Source: Clostridia bacterium (GTDB lineage: Bacteria; Bacillota; Clostridia; Peptostreptococcales; Acidaminobacteraceae). Taken from it: a stretch of 64,000 nucleotides of DNA. The stretch spans positions 1-64,000 of the forward strand of contig JACUUV010000007.1 of the NCBI GenBank assembly GCA_014859095.1. Direction: 5' to 3'. Shown piece by piece: positions 56,236 through 64,000 of the stretch (positions within the stretch are counted from its first letter, which is position 1; the number at the start of each line of letters is the position of its first letter). The notes under the pieces are model-generated. The model had not been told where the DNA came from and did not search any database. It saw only the letters and a list, made by a program, of their open reading frames with translations. The position numbers and the translations under genes were made by a program.

Positions 56236-56952
56236 TCACTCCCAGGATAACCAGTCCAAAATGGCTTGACCGAAAATCAGATCCATTGGAGTGGTTATTT
56301 TTATATTGGATTTTTCACCTTCACATAACAACACTTTATAATCGTATTTTTCCATAAGGCTCGCATCGTCTGTTCCGACAAACCGATCTTTGCTAGCTCT
56401 ATCATGCACTTTCCTAAGCTCGGAATGCTTGAAAACCTGAGGCGTCTGAACACCCCATATCTCTTCTCGATTCAAAGTCGTCTGCACAACATTGTCAGCA
56501 TCCACAATTTTCAGTGTATCCGTTGACGGCAACGCAGACACGATCGAATCAAAATCAGCCATATACTTAAGATTTCTATACAGCCACTTGATATCGACAA
56601 AAGGGCGAACCCCATCATGCACCACAATCCACTCTATCGGATCAGGAATACATTTCAACGCTTTATGGACAGACTCCTGTCTGTTTGATCCACCCTCTAC
56701 GACATGAATCAGTTGAGGAAAACCATACGCCTTCTGCCACCTAATGATTTTTTCCTCCACAGAAACCAACACTTCCTTTGGCACAACAACCCAAACCACA
56801 TCAATGATTGCCTCTTTCAAAATGTTTACAAGTGTCCATTCCAGAATTTCTCGATTCCTCAATAGCATGAATTGCTTTTTTTCACCGGATTGCATCCTGC
56901 TGCCCGTTCCTGCGGCAGGAATAATTGCTCCAACCTGTTTACCTTCGTACAT
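56236..56952 (-). CDS. ispD: 2-C-methyl-D-erythritol 4-phosphate cytidylyltransferase
   Basis: 238 residues; transfers CMP to MEP. The nucleotide loop AAGTGSRMQ (about 14-22), VHDGVRPFVD and WGVQTPQVF are typical. ATG 56952 is followed by the ispF gene. An 84-base gap separates it from yacL. Confidence 0.96.
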   Translation of the reverse strand: MYEGKQVGAIIPAAGTGSRMQSGEKKQFMLLRNREILEWTLVNILKEAIIDVVWVVVPKEVLVSVEEKIIRWQKAYGFPQLIHVVEGGSNRQESVHKALKCIPDPIEWIVVHDGVRPFVDIKWLYRNLKYMADFDSIVSALPSTDTLKIVDADNVVQTTLNREEIWGVQTPQVFKHSELRKVHDRASKDRFVGTDDASLMEKYDYKVLLCEGEKSNIKITTPMDLIFGQAILDWLSWE

Positions 56953-57036
56953 CTTTTTTCTCTCTTTCTGTCAACATGTTCGCCTACATTATATCAAAAA
57001 AAAGATAAAGAAGGTCAAATAACCTTCTTATCGATT

Positions 57037-58134
57037 TCATTTTTTGGATTTGGCGAAAATCATACGCCCTGCGGATGTTTGTAAAACGCTTGTTACGATG
57101 ACCTGAATGTTTTCGTTGATGAATTTCCGGCCATCTTCGACCACGATCATAGTTCCATCATCCAGATAGGACACCCCTTGATTGTTTTCCTTGCCCTCTT
57201 TGATGATTTGAACCAACATTTCCTCACCCGGCAGAACAACAGGCTTCACTGCATTTGCAAGTTCGTTGATATTGAGGATATGTACTTCCTGAAGTGAAGC
57301 GACCTTATTGAGGTTGAAGTCATTTGTCACAATGCTCGCATTCATCTTTTGAGCGAGTTTGATCAATTTTACATCAACTTCAGAAATATCCTCAAAGTCC
57401 TCATCGATGATCTTGACGTCAATCGGAAGTTCCTTCTGAATGATTTTGAGAATATCAAGACCTCTTCTTCCTCTGTTGCGCTTCAGCCCATCCGATGAAT
57501 CAGCGATATGTCTGAGTTCTCTTAGGACAAATTCAGGAATGATGATGTCACCCTCTATGAATCCTGTCTTGCAAATATCGGCAATGCGTCCATCGATGAT
57601 GACACTTGTGTCCAAAATCTTTGGCTTGGCGCCATAAGTCCCAACTTTTTCTTTGCTTTGTTTTCCTACATTGATGCGCTTTGTTAAGTCGCCAAGCCTG
57701 GATGAATCTTTCGAATTCCTTTGTGCGATATTGATTCCCAAATAACCCAAGAATATATAAGCCAATATTTTAAGCGCACTTGCCACCATTGGTATAGGTA
57801 TGATCTCAAACAACCCACTTATTAAAAAAGCTACGACGAGTCCAAGTACAAGACCTCCAAACATAAATAACAATTCATGTTGAGGAATTTTTTCGAGTTC
57901 TGTTTGGGTATACTGTGCAAGTTTTTTTCCTAGGGCGATCATCAATTTGGAAAAGAAAAAAGTAATAATGGTAAAAATAAGTCCGAATAAAATTGGCAGC
58001 GATATCGTATAAACCATTCGATGAAGATTAAAAAGATCCCTTTCATAAACAAAATCCGTCAAATAGATCCCGGTTCCAACACCGACACAAAATCCGACAA
58101 AAATAATGATATATTTGATTATTTTCTCAATCAC
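57037..58134 (-). CDS. YacL-type PIN/TRAM-domain membrane protein
   Basis: About 365 residues. Four N-terminal membrane helices (first ~115 residues), a PIN nuclease-like domain (ILDTSVIIDGRIADI, later VTNDFNLNKVA) and a C-terminal TRAM domain (about 300-355). PIN domains often cut RNA; the role here is unproved. The start is probably GTG 58134, six bases after GGGAGG; ATG 58152 overlaps that site. Own promoter at 58187-58214. Confidence 0.9.
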   Translation of the reverse strand: MIEKIIKYIIIFVGFCVGVGTGIYLTDFVYERDLFNLHRMVYTISLPILFGLIFTIITFFFSKLMIALGKKLAQYTQTELEKIPQHELLFMFGGLVLGLVVAFLISGLFEIIPIPMVASALKILAYIFLGYLGINIAQRNSKDSSRLGDLTKRINVGKQSKEKVGTYGAKPKILDTSVIIDGRIADICKTGFIEGDIIIPEFVLRELRHIADSSDGLKRNRGRRGLDILKIIQKELPIDVKIIDEDFEDISEVDVKLIKLAQKMNASIVTNDFNLNKVASLQEVHILNINELANAVKPVVLPGEEMLVQIIKEGKENNQGVSYLDDGTMIVVEDGRKFINENIQVIVTSVLQTSAGRMIFAKSKK

Positions 58135-58186
58135 GCTAACCCTCCCTTCCATTAATTTTATTGCACCCTTTTTGAGGGTCTTTTAA

Positions 58187-58214
58187 ATTGTAACACAGCA
58201 ACAAAGAATTTCAA
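58187..58214 (-). promoter_or_regulatory. promoter of yacL-ispD-ispF
   Basis: TTGAAA (58209-58214), 16-base spacer, TACAAT (58187-58192) with a TG extension. It lies directly after the carD terminator. A small hairpin ACCCT-CAAAA-AGGGT lies in the leader. Confidence 0.65.
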
Positions 58215-58221
58215 AGCACAC

Positions 58222-58252
58222 AAAAAAAAATGAGGCCTAAGCCCCGTTTTTT
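58222..58252 (-). terminator. terminator of carD
   Basis: Short stem GGGGC/GCCTC (58241-58245 with 58232-58236, one G-U), loop TTAG, then A and nine T on the minus strand. Confidence 0.7.
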
Positions 58253-58256
58253 TCTT

Positions 58257-58739
58257 CTAATGACTACCTATGGTCATGTTGACCAAAGTGGCCGCTTCAT
58301 CTTCATTCAAATTTTTTGCTAAAATCATTTCACTGATCAATATTTGCTTTGAATTGCTGAGCATCTTCCTCTCGCCTGTTGACAATCCTTTTTCACGATC
58401 CAATATTTCAAGATTTCTGACAACTTGTGCCACTTCAAATATATCACCAGTCTTCACTTTTTCCAGATTGGATCTGTAGCGCCTGTTCCAGTTGTCTGGC
58501 ATAACACCCTTTTCTTGACTCAAGACTTCCATGACTTCAGTCAAAACATCGTTGTCAACAACTTTACGTACACCCAAATTCTCAGCGGAATCAATCGGCA
58601 ACATCACTTTCATGTTCTTAATTGGCAATTTTAAAATATAAAACAGTTTACTGTCACCCAGCAACTCTTTTTCTTCTATTGCTTCAATAATCCCCGCTCC
58701 ATGCATAGGGTACACAACTCTATCTCCGATTTTAAACAT
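58257..58739 (-). CDS. CarD family transcriptional regulator
   Basis: 160 residues. The N-terminal Tudor-like RNA-polymerase-interacting domain (MFKIGDRVVYPMHGAGIIEAIEEKE to about 60) is shared with TRCF; the C-terminal helical part contacts promoter DNA (PDNWNRRYRSN). CarD proteins stabilise open complexes, notably at rRNA promoters. Two tandem promoters lie upstream; a terminator follows. Confidence 0.93.
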   Translation of the reverse strand: MFKIGDRVVYPMHGAGIIEAIEEKELLGDSKLFYILKLPIKNMKVMLPIDSAENLGVRKVVDNDVLTEVMEVLSQEKGVMPDNWNRRYRSNLEKVKTGDIFEVAQVVRNLEILDREKGLSTGERKMLSNSKQILISEMILAKNLNEDEAATLVNMTIGSH

Positions 58740-58771
58740 TCAATCCCTCCATGCATCCTTTATTTATATTT

Positions 58772-58838
58772 ATTATACACTATTTTGAGCTTAATCACAA
58801 CAAACCTACATTCTACATTTAGCTTTATTCCTTGTCAA
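58772..58838 (-). promoter_or_regulatory. two tandem promoters of carD
   Basis: Distal: TTGACA (58833-58838), 17 bases, TAGAAT (58810-58815). Proximal: TTGTGA (58795-58800), 17 bases, TATAAT (58772-58777). Confidence 0.7.
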
Positions 58839-58957
58839 GCCTTTTATTCAGAGGGATTATTTGTTTATATTACTTTTTGTTTAAATTCATTTGTGATAGA
58901 ATAAAAGCAATCCATATCTCTAAGTTGAATTTTGATCTTATGTTTATAGGAGGAATT

Positions 58958-59353
58958 ATGAAAGACGTAATTTATGATGAATTTCAAAATAAGGTAGACG
59001 AAGTCCTGATCAGACATGCAAATTTATTGGATATAGTCAGCAAAATGAGTGAATCGGCTTCAAAATCCAATCGCGCAGTGATCAAGTCCATAACAAATTG
59101 CGGTTGTGTGAAATTGGATGTCTCCAAAACAGAGTTCCCGGAAGGGCTTACATATGATGCCTTTAAGGAATATCGCGCAGAGCACATTCAGGGTAAACCA
59201 TGTGCCGTTTGCCGAGAAAAAATTGAAGAGGAACTGGGCAGACTTGAGTTCTATGTCGCAGCCCTGTGCAACGTTCTCGATTTGAACCTTTATGATGTTC
59301 TTCTTAAAGAATACAATAAGATCAACACTCTCGGTAAATTCAGTCTCTATTAA
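58958..59353 (+). CDS. 131-residue Cys-containing protein, conserved in clostridia by recollection, unknown function
   Basis: Mostly helical. N-terminal helix region (1-45), then two cysteine pairs, NCGC (C48, C50) and PCAVC (C82, C85), that could bind one metal, followed by an amphipathic C-terminal part (EELGRLEFYVAALCNVLDLNLYDVLLKEY) that distantly resembles MazG-like helices. ATG 58958 follows TAGGAGGAATT. It is the only plus-strand gene in the last 57 kb and lies between radA and carD, where many Firmicutes have disA. Ends in a bidirectional terminator. Confidence 0.8.
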   Translation: MKDVIYDEFQNKVDEVLIRHANLLDIVSKMSESASKSNRAVIKSITNCGCVKLDVSKTEFPEGLTYDAFKEYRAEHIQGKPCAVCREKIEEELGRLEFYVAALCNVLDLNLYDVLLKEYNKINTLGKFSLY

Positions 59354-59366
59354 AATCCAGTTAAAT

Positions 59367-59413
59367 AAAAAGGCAGCAAACGACATCCATGAGATGCCAT
59401 TTGCTGCCTTTTT
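59367..59413. terminator. bidirectional terminator between the plus-strand gene and radA
   Basis: 12-bp stem AAAGGCAGCAAA/TTTGCTGCCTTT (59369-59380 with 59400-59411), A run before, T run after, so it works for both convergent genes. Confidence 0.9.
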
Positions 59414-59420
59414 ATTTTCA

Positions 59421-60779
59421 CTAAAAAAAGTATTTGAATACCTCTTCAATATGTTTCATGCCTATAGCCTGAAAATTATCAGGTCGATTCAAACCATCTA
59501 GATTTGCGTGTGGAATAAGTGCTTTCTTAAAACCCATTTTGGCAGCTTCATTGACCCGCTGCTGCACTTGATTGATTGCACGGATCTCACCGGTCAATCC
59601 GACTTCTCCAAAAACAATCATATCGTCAGAAATCTTTATCTCTCTGAAACTTGAAGCAATTGCGACGATGATGGCTAGATCCGCAGCAGGTTCATCAATA
59701 GTCATGCCACCCACGACATTAAGATAGATATCCTGATTGTAAAGCATCATTCCAGCTTTTTTTTCAAGCACCGCAGTCAGAAGAATCAATTTGTTGTAAT
59801 CAATTCCCACAGCCATTCTTCTAGGCATATTGAAGTTGGTCTGCGAAACCAGGCACTGCATTTCCACCAAAACGGTTCTTGTCCCTTCCAAAGTTGGAAT
59901 AACAACGGAACCAGCTTCCTTGATCATAGTATTTGACAAGAATATTTTCGAAGGGTTATCGACCTCTTGCAATCCAAAATTCGTCATTTCAAAAATTCCG
60001 ATTTCATTGGTTGAACCAAATCTATTTTTCACAGCCCTTAGTATTCTAAAAAGGTTATGTCCTTCACCTTCAAAATAAAGAACCGTATCCACCATGTGTT
60101 CCAGTACTTTGGGTCCGGCAATGGTTCCTGTCTTGGTGACATGACCAACCAAAAATGTACTGATCCCATTCTTTTTTGAAAGATTCATGAATTGGTTGGT
60201 TCCTTCCCTGACCTGACTGACACTTCCAGGCGCTGATGCGACTTCCGGCCCGTACACGGTTTGGATGGAATCCACAATAAGAACTTCCGGTTTCAGATTT
60301 TCTACATGATATTTGATTTTTTCCAAGTTGTTTTCAGCGACGATATACAAATGCTCTGAATCCACACCCAGCCTTTGCGCGCGGAGCTTTGTCTGTTTGA
60401 CGGACTCCTCTCCTGAAACGTAAAGCACCAACCTCTCGCTACTTGCTATATTATGTGCCACTTGAAGCAAAAGTGTTGATTTTCCAATTCCCGGATCTCC
60501 TCCGACCAAGATCAAGGATCCCTTTACCACACCGCCTCCAAGAACAATATCGAGTTCCTTGATTTGTGTGGAATAACGCTCTTCCAAATCGAATGTGACA
60601 TCTATTATCTTTTGAGGTTGACTTGCATTTCCGATATCAAGTGTCGCCGCTTTCATCGGTTTTACATCCGGTTCTTCCACAAAACTGTTCCAAGCTCCAC
60701 AATCAGTGCATTTCCCAAGCCATTTGGGTGAAATGCTTCCACATTCCTGACAAACATATTTGCTTTTGATTTTAGACAT
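59421..60779 (-). CDS. radA: DNA repair protein RadA (Sms)
   Basis: 452 residues. N-terminal zinc finger C10, C13, C24, C27; RecA-like ATPase with Walker A GGDPGIGKST (about 91-100); the RadA-specific KNRFGSTNEIG; and a C-terminal Lon-like domain (about 270-452). It extends D-loops in recombination. ATG 60779 overlaps the clpC 3' end by 8 bases; clpC-radA is a Firmicute operon. Confidence 0.96.
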   Translation of the reverse strand: MSKIKSKYVCQECGSISPKWLGKCTDCGAWNSFVEEPDVKPMKAATLDIGNASQPQKIIDVTFDLEERYSTQIKELDIVLGGGVVKGSLILVGGDPGIGKSTLLLQVAHNIASSERLVLYVSGEESVKQTKLRAQRLGVDSEHLYIVAENNLEKIKYHVENLKPEVLIVDSIQTVYGPEVASAPGSVSQVREGTNQFMNLSKKNGISTFLVGHVTKTGTIAGPKVLEHMVDTVLYFEGEGHNLFRILRAVKNRFGSTNEIGIFEMTNFGLQEVDNPSKIFLSNTMIKEAGSVVIPTLEGTRTVLVEMQCLVSQTNFNMPRRMAVGIDYNKLILLTAVLEKKAGMMLYNQDIYLNVVGGMTIDEPAADLAIIVAIASSFREIKISDDMIVFGEVGLTGEIRAINQVQQRVNEAAKMGFKKALIPHANLDGLNRPDNFQAIGMKHIEEVFKYFF

Positions 60780-63237
60780 TTTTTCTCCTCTGTGTCTTAT
60801 GATGAATCAGTCTTTTTCCCGAGTCATCCAAATCAAATGATATTTCGAATGACTCCTCGATGCTTTCCAGTACATACTCCGCAACAACGTCTTTGATTTC
60901 TTTATCTACCGCGCGTCCCAAGGGTCTGGCTCCATACTCTGGGCTGTAGTACTGCTTTGCGATCCATTCGATGACAACGTCGGAAACAGTGATTTCCAAT
61001 TTTTTTTCCGACATTTGTGTCTTAAAGGCTTCAATATGTTTTTTTACAATAAGTGACGCTGAAGCGACACTCAGAGGATCAAACACGATGATTTCATCCA
61101 TTCGGTTGATGAATTCCGGTTTAAAGAATGATTTGCAAGCTTCCCTTATTTTTTCTTCGTTGTTGACGGCATCTGTGGACTTTAAAAATCCGACTTGTTT
61201 GTTGACCAAATCCTTTGTTCCAAGATTTGATGTGAGTATGATCAGAGCATCTTTGAAATTCACACTCACGCCACGCCCGTCCTTGAGAGTCCCTTCATCC
61301 ATCACCTGAAGCAGTATGTCTATGACCTCTTCATGAGCTTTTTCCACTTCATCAAACACCACTACTGAATACGGATTTTTTTTGACCGCACCCGTCAGAT
61401 AGCCACCTTCTCTATGTCCCTCATATCCTGGAGGTGATCCGATCAATTTTGACACGGCATGCTTTTCCATATATTCGGACATATCGATCTTGATCAGACT
61501 TCGATCATCTCCATAGAACACATCCGCTATTTTTCTTGCAAGCTCTGTTTTTCCAACTCCGGTCGGTCCGACAAAAAGGAATACTCCCGTAGGTTTCCTT
61601 GGATCTTTGATTCCAATTCTTGAACGTTTGAGTGCTCTTGAGATGACATTGACGGCATTCTCCTGACCAAAAATGCTCTCCGATAGTTTACTTTCAAGTG
61701 CCACAAGTCTTTCTTTGTCATTTGAGGATAACTTGGTAATGGGAATCTGAACCCAATCCGAGACCACTTTTTCAATATCCGCTTTCACAATAAGTAGCTT
61801 CTGTGAAGACATTAAAGCTTTTGTGTTTCGATTCTTCTCAATATGAGATAAAATCCGTTTTTCCTCACCTTGTATTTTTGATGCATATTCAAAATCCATT
61901 TCTATAATCGAATTTTCTTTTTCTATTTTCAATTGTTGTAGCCTATATTTCAATTCATCAATTATTTCCAATGTTTTGAGATTCTCATACCTCTTTCTTG
62001 AAGACGCTTCATCAATAATATCGATTGCCTTATCAGGAAGTCTTCTATCTGTAAGATACCGCTTTGATAGCTGAATAGCGCTTCTTACCGCTTCGTCACC
62101 GATCACAACACCATGATGGATCTCATAATTGGATTTGACATGATTTAAAATTTCATAAGTTTCTTCATCTGTTGGTTCCTTGACATCAATGACAGTCATT
62201 CTTCTGACCAACGCCTGATCAGGTTCCATATATTTTTGAAAGTCGTCATAAGTTGTTGCGCCAATGACTTGGATCTGACCATTCGCCAAATAGGGTTTCA
62301 ATATGCCTATTGCATCCAGCGACTTATCTCCAGTGGCTCCCACGCCAATGAGATTGTGTATCTCGTCGATAAATGCGATGGTATTGCCTCCTGTGATCAT
62401 ACTTTGGATCCAATCGTTCATCCGCTCCTCGAATTGCCCCCTATAAGAAGTTCCCGAGACCAACGATCCAATGTTTACCTCAATTATTTTCTTGTCTTTG
62501 AGCACATCCGGGACGTGACCGTCAGCAATTCTGTTGGCCAGCCCCAGTACTATTGCCGTTTTCCCGACTCCAGGTTCTCCAACAAGACATGCATTATTTT
62601 TGGTTTTTCTTGATAAAACCAACAATATACGCTCAATAATCTCTTCTCTTCCAATGACAATGTCAAATGGCACATCTTTGGCACGTTCCGTCAAATCCAT
62701 ACCAAATGTAGAGGTCTTTTCTTCCTCGTAATCTGTCGACAGCTCCATCATCTTGATATTCAGTTTGCCCGTTGCATCGCCCTTGATGATGTTTGTTTCG
62801 AGGATTGTGCTTTGTTGTTCAACCAACACACCTTTTAGGACACTCGCTATATCCAGATTCAGTCGGCTCAAAATTTTATATCCCATGCACAATCTATCAT
62901 GCATGATCGCTAAAAAAATATGTTCAGGAATTATTTCAGAATTGTTCGTCTTGACAGCATATTGATGACTTCTTTCCAAACACTCCCGCGCTCTTCTTGT
63001 ATAATCTTCTATGCCTTCAGAAGAGTCACTTTTCCCAATGATTTTCACAATTTCCATTTTGACATTTTGGTGGGTCACTCCATAACTCTCCAGCAATTCG
63101 GCCACTTTAGAACCTTTTATGAGTGACAATCCTAGAGCGAAGTGTTCTGTACCTATGAATTTATGTCCCAAATCACGCGCCTCTGCAAAAGCAAAATTAA
63201 TCACGTCATTCGCTTTTTCATCAAAGTTATAATCCAA
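60772..63237 (-). CDS. clpC: ATP-dependent Clp protease ATP-binding subunit ClpC
   Basis: 821 residues. Clp-N repeats (1-140), first AAA+ domain with Walker A GEPGVGKT near 215, a middle coiled region with UVR-like IEMDFEYASKIQGEEKRIL (about 430-460), second AAA+ with GPTGVGKT near 555. It unfolds substrates for ClpP. The start is TTG 63237 with GGTGA upstream; an adjacent ATG is out of frame. The usual ctsR, mcsA and mcsB genes are not upstream. Confidence 0.95.
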   Translation of the reverse strand: MDYNFDEKANDVINFAFAEARDLGHKFIGTEHFALGLSLIKGSKVAELLESYGVTHQNVKMEIVKIIGKSDSSEGIEDYTRRARECLERSHQYAVKTNNSEIIPEHIFLAIMHDRLCMGYKILSRLNLDIASVLKGVLVEQQSTILETNIIKGDATGKLNIKMMELSTDYEEEKTSTFGMDLTERAKDVPFDIVIGREEIIERILLVLSRKTKNNACLVGEPGVGKTAIVLGLANRIADGHVPDVLKDKKIIEVNIGSLVSGTSYRGQFEERMNDWIQSMITGGNTIAFIDEIHNLIGVGATGDKSLDAIGILKPYLANGQIQVIGATTYDDFQKYMEPDQALVRRMTVIDVKEPTDEETYEILNHVKSNYEIHHGVVIGDEAVRSAIQLSKRYLTDRRLPDKAIDIIDEASSRKRYENLKTLEIIDELKYRLQQLKIEKENSIIEMDFEYASKIQGEEKRILSHIEKNRNTKALMSSQKLLIVKADIEKVVSDWVQIPITKLSSNDKERLVALESKLSESIFGQENAVNVISRALKRSRIGIKDPRKPTGVFLFVGPTGVGKTELARKIADVFYGDDRSLIKIDMSEYMEKHAVSKLIGSPPGYEGHREGGYLTGAVKKNPYSVVVFDEVEKAHEEVIDILLQVMDEGTLKDGRGVSVNFKDALIILTSNLGTKDLVNKQVGFLKSTDAVNNEEKIREACKSFFKPEFINRMDEIIVFDPLSVASASLIVKKHIEAFKTQMSEKKLEITVSDVVIEWIAKQYYSPEYGARPLGRAVDKEIKDVVAEYVLESIEESFEISFDLDDSGKRLIHHKTQRRKNV

Positions 63238-63294
63238 TATCGCTCACCATCCTGCTTTTCTTCTAGTTTAACAATTAAAAGGGGATATTGAAAG

Positions 63295-63334
63295 AAAAAA
63301 GGATACGAATGCTTTCGCATTCGTATCCTTTTTT
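63295..63334 (-). terminator. terminator of the EF-G paralogue
   Basis: Perfect 12-bp stem GGATACGAATGC/GCATTCGTATCC (63301-63312 with 63317-63328), loop of four, T6 on the minus strand (and T6 on plus). It isolates clpC from the upstream gene. Confidence 0.9.
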
Positions 63335-64000
63335 CTATTTTTCATTATCTTTCTTAATCTGTTCAATGATTTTAACTGCGATTTGCATTGGTACTTCATC
63401 ATAACGATCTACCCGCATACTGAACCAACCTCTTGCCTGTGTCATGGATCTTAAATCAGTCGCATATTCAAACATTTCTGATTGTGGTGCCTCGGCGATG
63501 ACTTTTTGATATCCTGACTCATTGGGTTCCATACCAAGAATTCTGCCTCTTCTTCTGTTCATATCGCCCATGATGTCTCCCATATACTCATCAGGCACAT
63601 AGATCTCCACATGAGCAACAGGTTCAAGCAATACAGGTTTCGCCTGCTCCATACCTTTCTTGAACGCCAAGTGGGCAGCCATCTTAAAGGCCATCTCAGA
63701 TGAGTCGACCGCATGGTACGATCCGTCAAGCAATGTCGCTTTGATGTTGACCACTGGGCAACCTGCCAATATCCCACGATCCAATGACTCCAATAGACCT
63801 TTTTCAACTGCAGGAATATACTGTCTTGGTACTGATCCACCAAAAATCTTCTCTTCGAAAACGAAATTTTCATTTGATGGTTCAAATTTAACGTGAATAT
63901 CTCCGTACTGTCCTGCGCCTCCTGATTGTTTCTTGTGCTTACCTTGGACCGTCGCAACACCTTTTATTGTTTCTCTGTAAGCTACCTTAGGTGGCTCAAG
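63335..64000 (-). CDS. elongation factor G paralogue, C-terminal part (runs off the window)
   Basis: 221 residues plus stop are present; the frame is open to the last base. The segment KKQSGGAGQYGDIHVKFEP begins domain IV, and MGDIMGDMNRRRGRILGME is domain V. Against fusA (34984-37050) it shares the same order but differs at many positions (ARGWFSMRVDRYDEVP versus [16 protein letters not shown]), so it is a paralogue, not a copy. Similar second EF-Gs in clostridia are of unsettled role. The GTPase domain is outside the window. Confidence 0.9.
   Translation of the reverse strand, partial: LEPPKVAYRETIKGVATVQGKHKKQSGGAGQYGDIHVKFEPSNENFVFEEKIFGGSVPRQYIPAVEKGLLESLDRGILAGCPVVNIKATLLDGSYHAVDSSEMAFKMAAHLAFKKGMEQAKPVLLEPVAHVEIYVPDEYMGDIMGDMNRRRGRILGMEPNESGYQKVIAEAPQSEMFEYATDLRSMTQARGWFSMRVDRYDEVPMQIAVKIIEQIKKDNEK

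Noticed and set aside
1-64000. CRISPR array, insertion sequence, prophage or defence island
   Set aside because: No regularly spaced repeats, transposase or integrase motifs, or compositional island were seen; the gene content is housekeeping throughout.

Overview
The window looks like a chromosomal housekeeping segment of a low-to-moderate GC, Gram-positive Clostridia-type bacterium. Three things support this: sigH is present inside the ribosomal super-cluster; the gene order (clpC-radA...carD-yacL-ispD-ispF-gltX-mrnC...rlmB-sigH-rpmG-secE-nusG-rplKAJL-rpoBC-str-S10-spc-alpha-ecf-truA-rplM-rpsI) follows the Bacillus/Clostridium arrangement; and strong Shine-Dalgarno sites plus TTGACA/TATAAT promoters occur throughout. 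A lineage near Fusibacter/Acidaminobacter is only a guess. Almost every gene lies on the minus strand.

Layout, left to right. 1-338: a strong outward-facing (minus) promoter resembling an rRNA operon promoter, then a YczE-type membrane protein gene. 993-6578: two divergent pyrimidine operons, pyrC-pyrF-pyrK-pyrDB (minus) and pyrB-pyrI (plus). Their back-to-back promoters each feed a leader with a PyrR-box-like stem-loop and an intrinsic terminator. 6688-13560: an SNF-type sodium symporter, an operon of a GH18-like membrane-anchored protein, a 71-residue membrane protein and an FAD oxidoreductase, and a Memo-AMMECR1 fusion gene. 13651-17919: rpsI, rplM (own promoter and L13-type leader), truA, and the ECF transporter energizing module. 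17998-33506: one uninterrupted S10-spc-alpha ribosomal cluster with secY, adk, map, infA, rpoA and a small KOW protein. 33773-42006 and 42039-45731: tuf1, fusA, rpsG, rpsL, an L7Ae-like gene, rpoC, rpoB. 45995-49235: rplL, rplJ (L10 leader), rplA, rplK, nusG, secE, rpmG. 49512-58739: tuf2 (a near-perfect copy of tuf1), sigH, rlmB, thyX, a 100-residue membrane protein, mrnC, gltX, a Cys-rich protein, ispF, ispD, yacL, carD. 58958-64000: one plus-strand Cys-containing protein gene, then radA, clpC and the C-terminal part of an EF-G paralogue that runs off the right edge.

The genes form a growth-rate module: transcription (rpoA/B/C, nusG, sigH, carD), ribosome and translation factors (IF-1, EF-Tu x2, EF-G and a paralogue), nascent-chain handling (secY, secE, map), nucleotide supply (pyr genes, adk, thyX) and RNA modification and processing (truA, rlmB, mrnC). 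I found no CRISPR array, insertion sequence, tRNA or rRNA gene, or defence island. I do not see an obviously new multi-gene system. The most interesting signals are regulatory: paired pyr attenuators, an S10 promoter built into the tuf1 terminator, a nested inverted repeat around the rpoB promoter, a stable gltX-mrnC hairpin, and the tuf gene-conversion tract. The least understood gene set is the GH18 / 71-residue / FAD operon.
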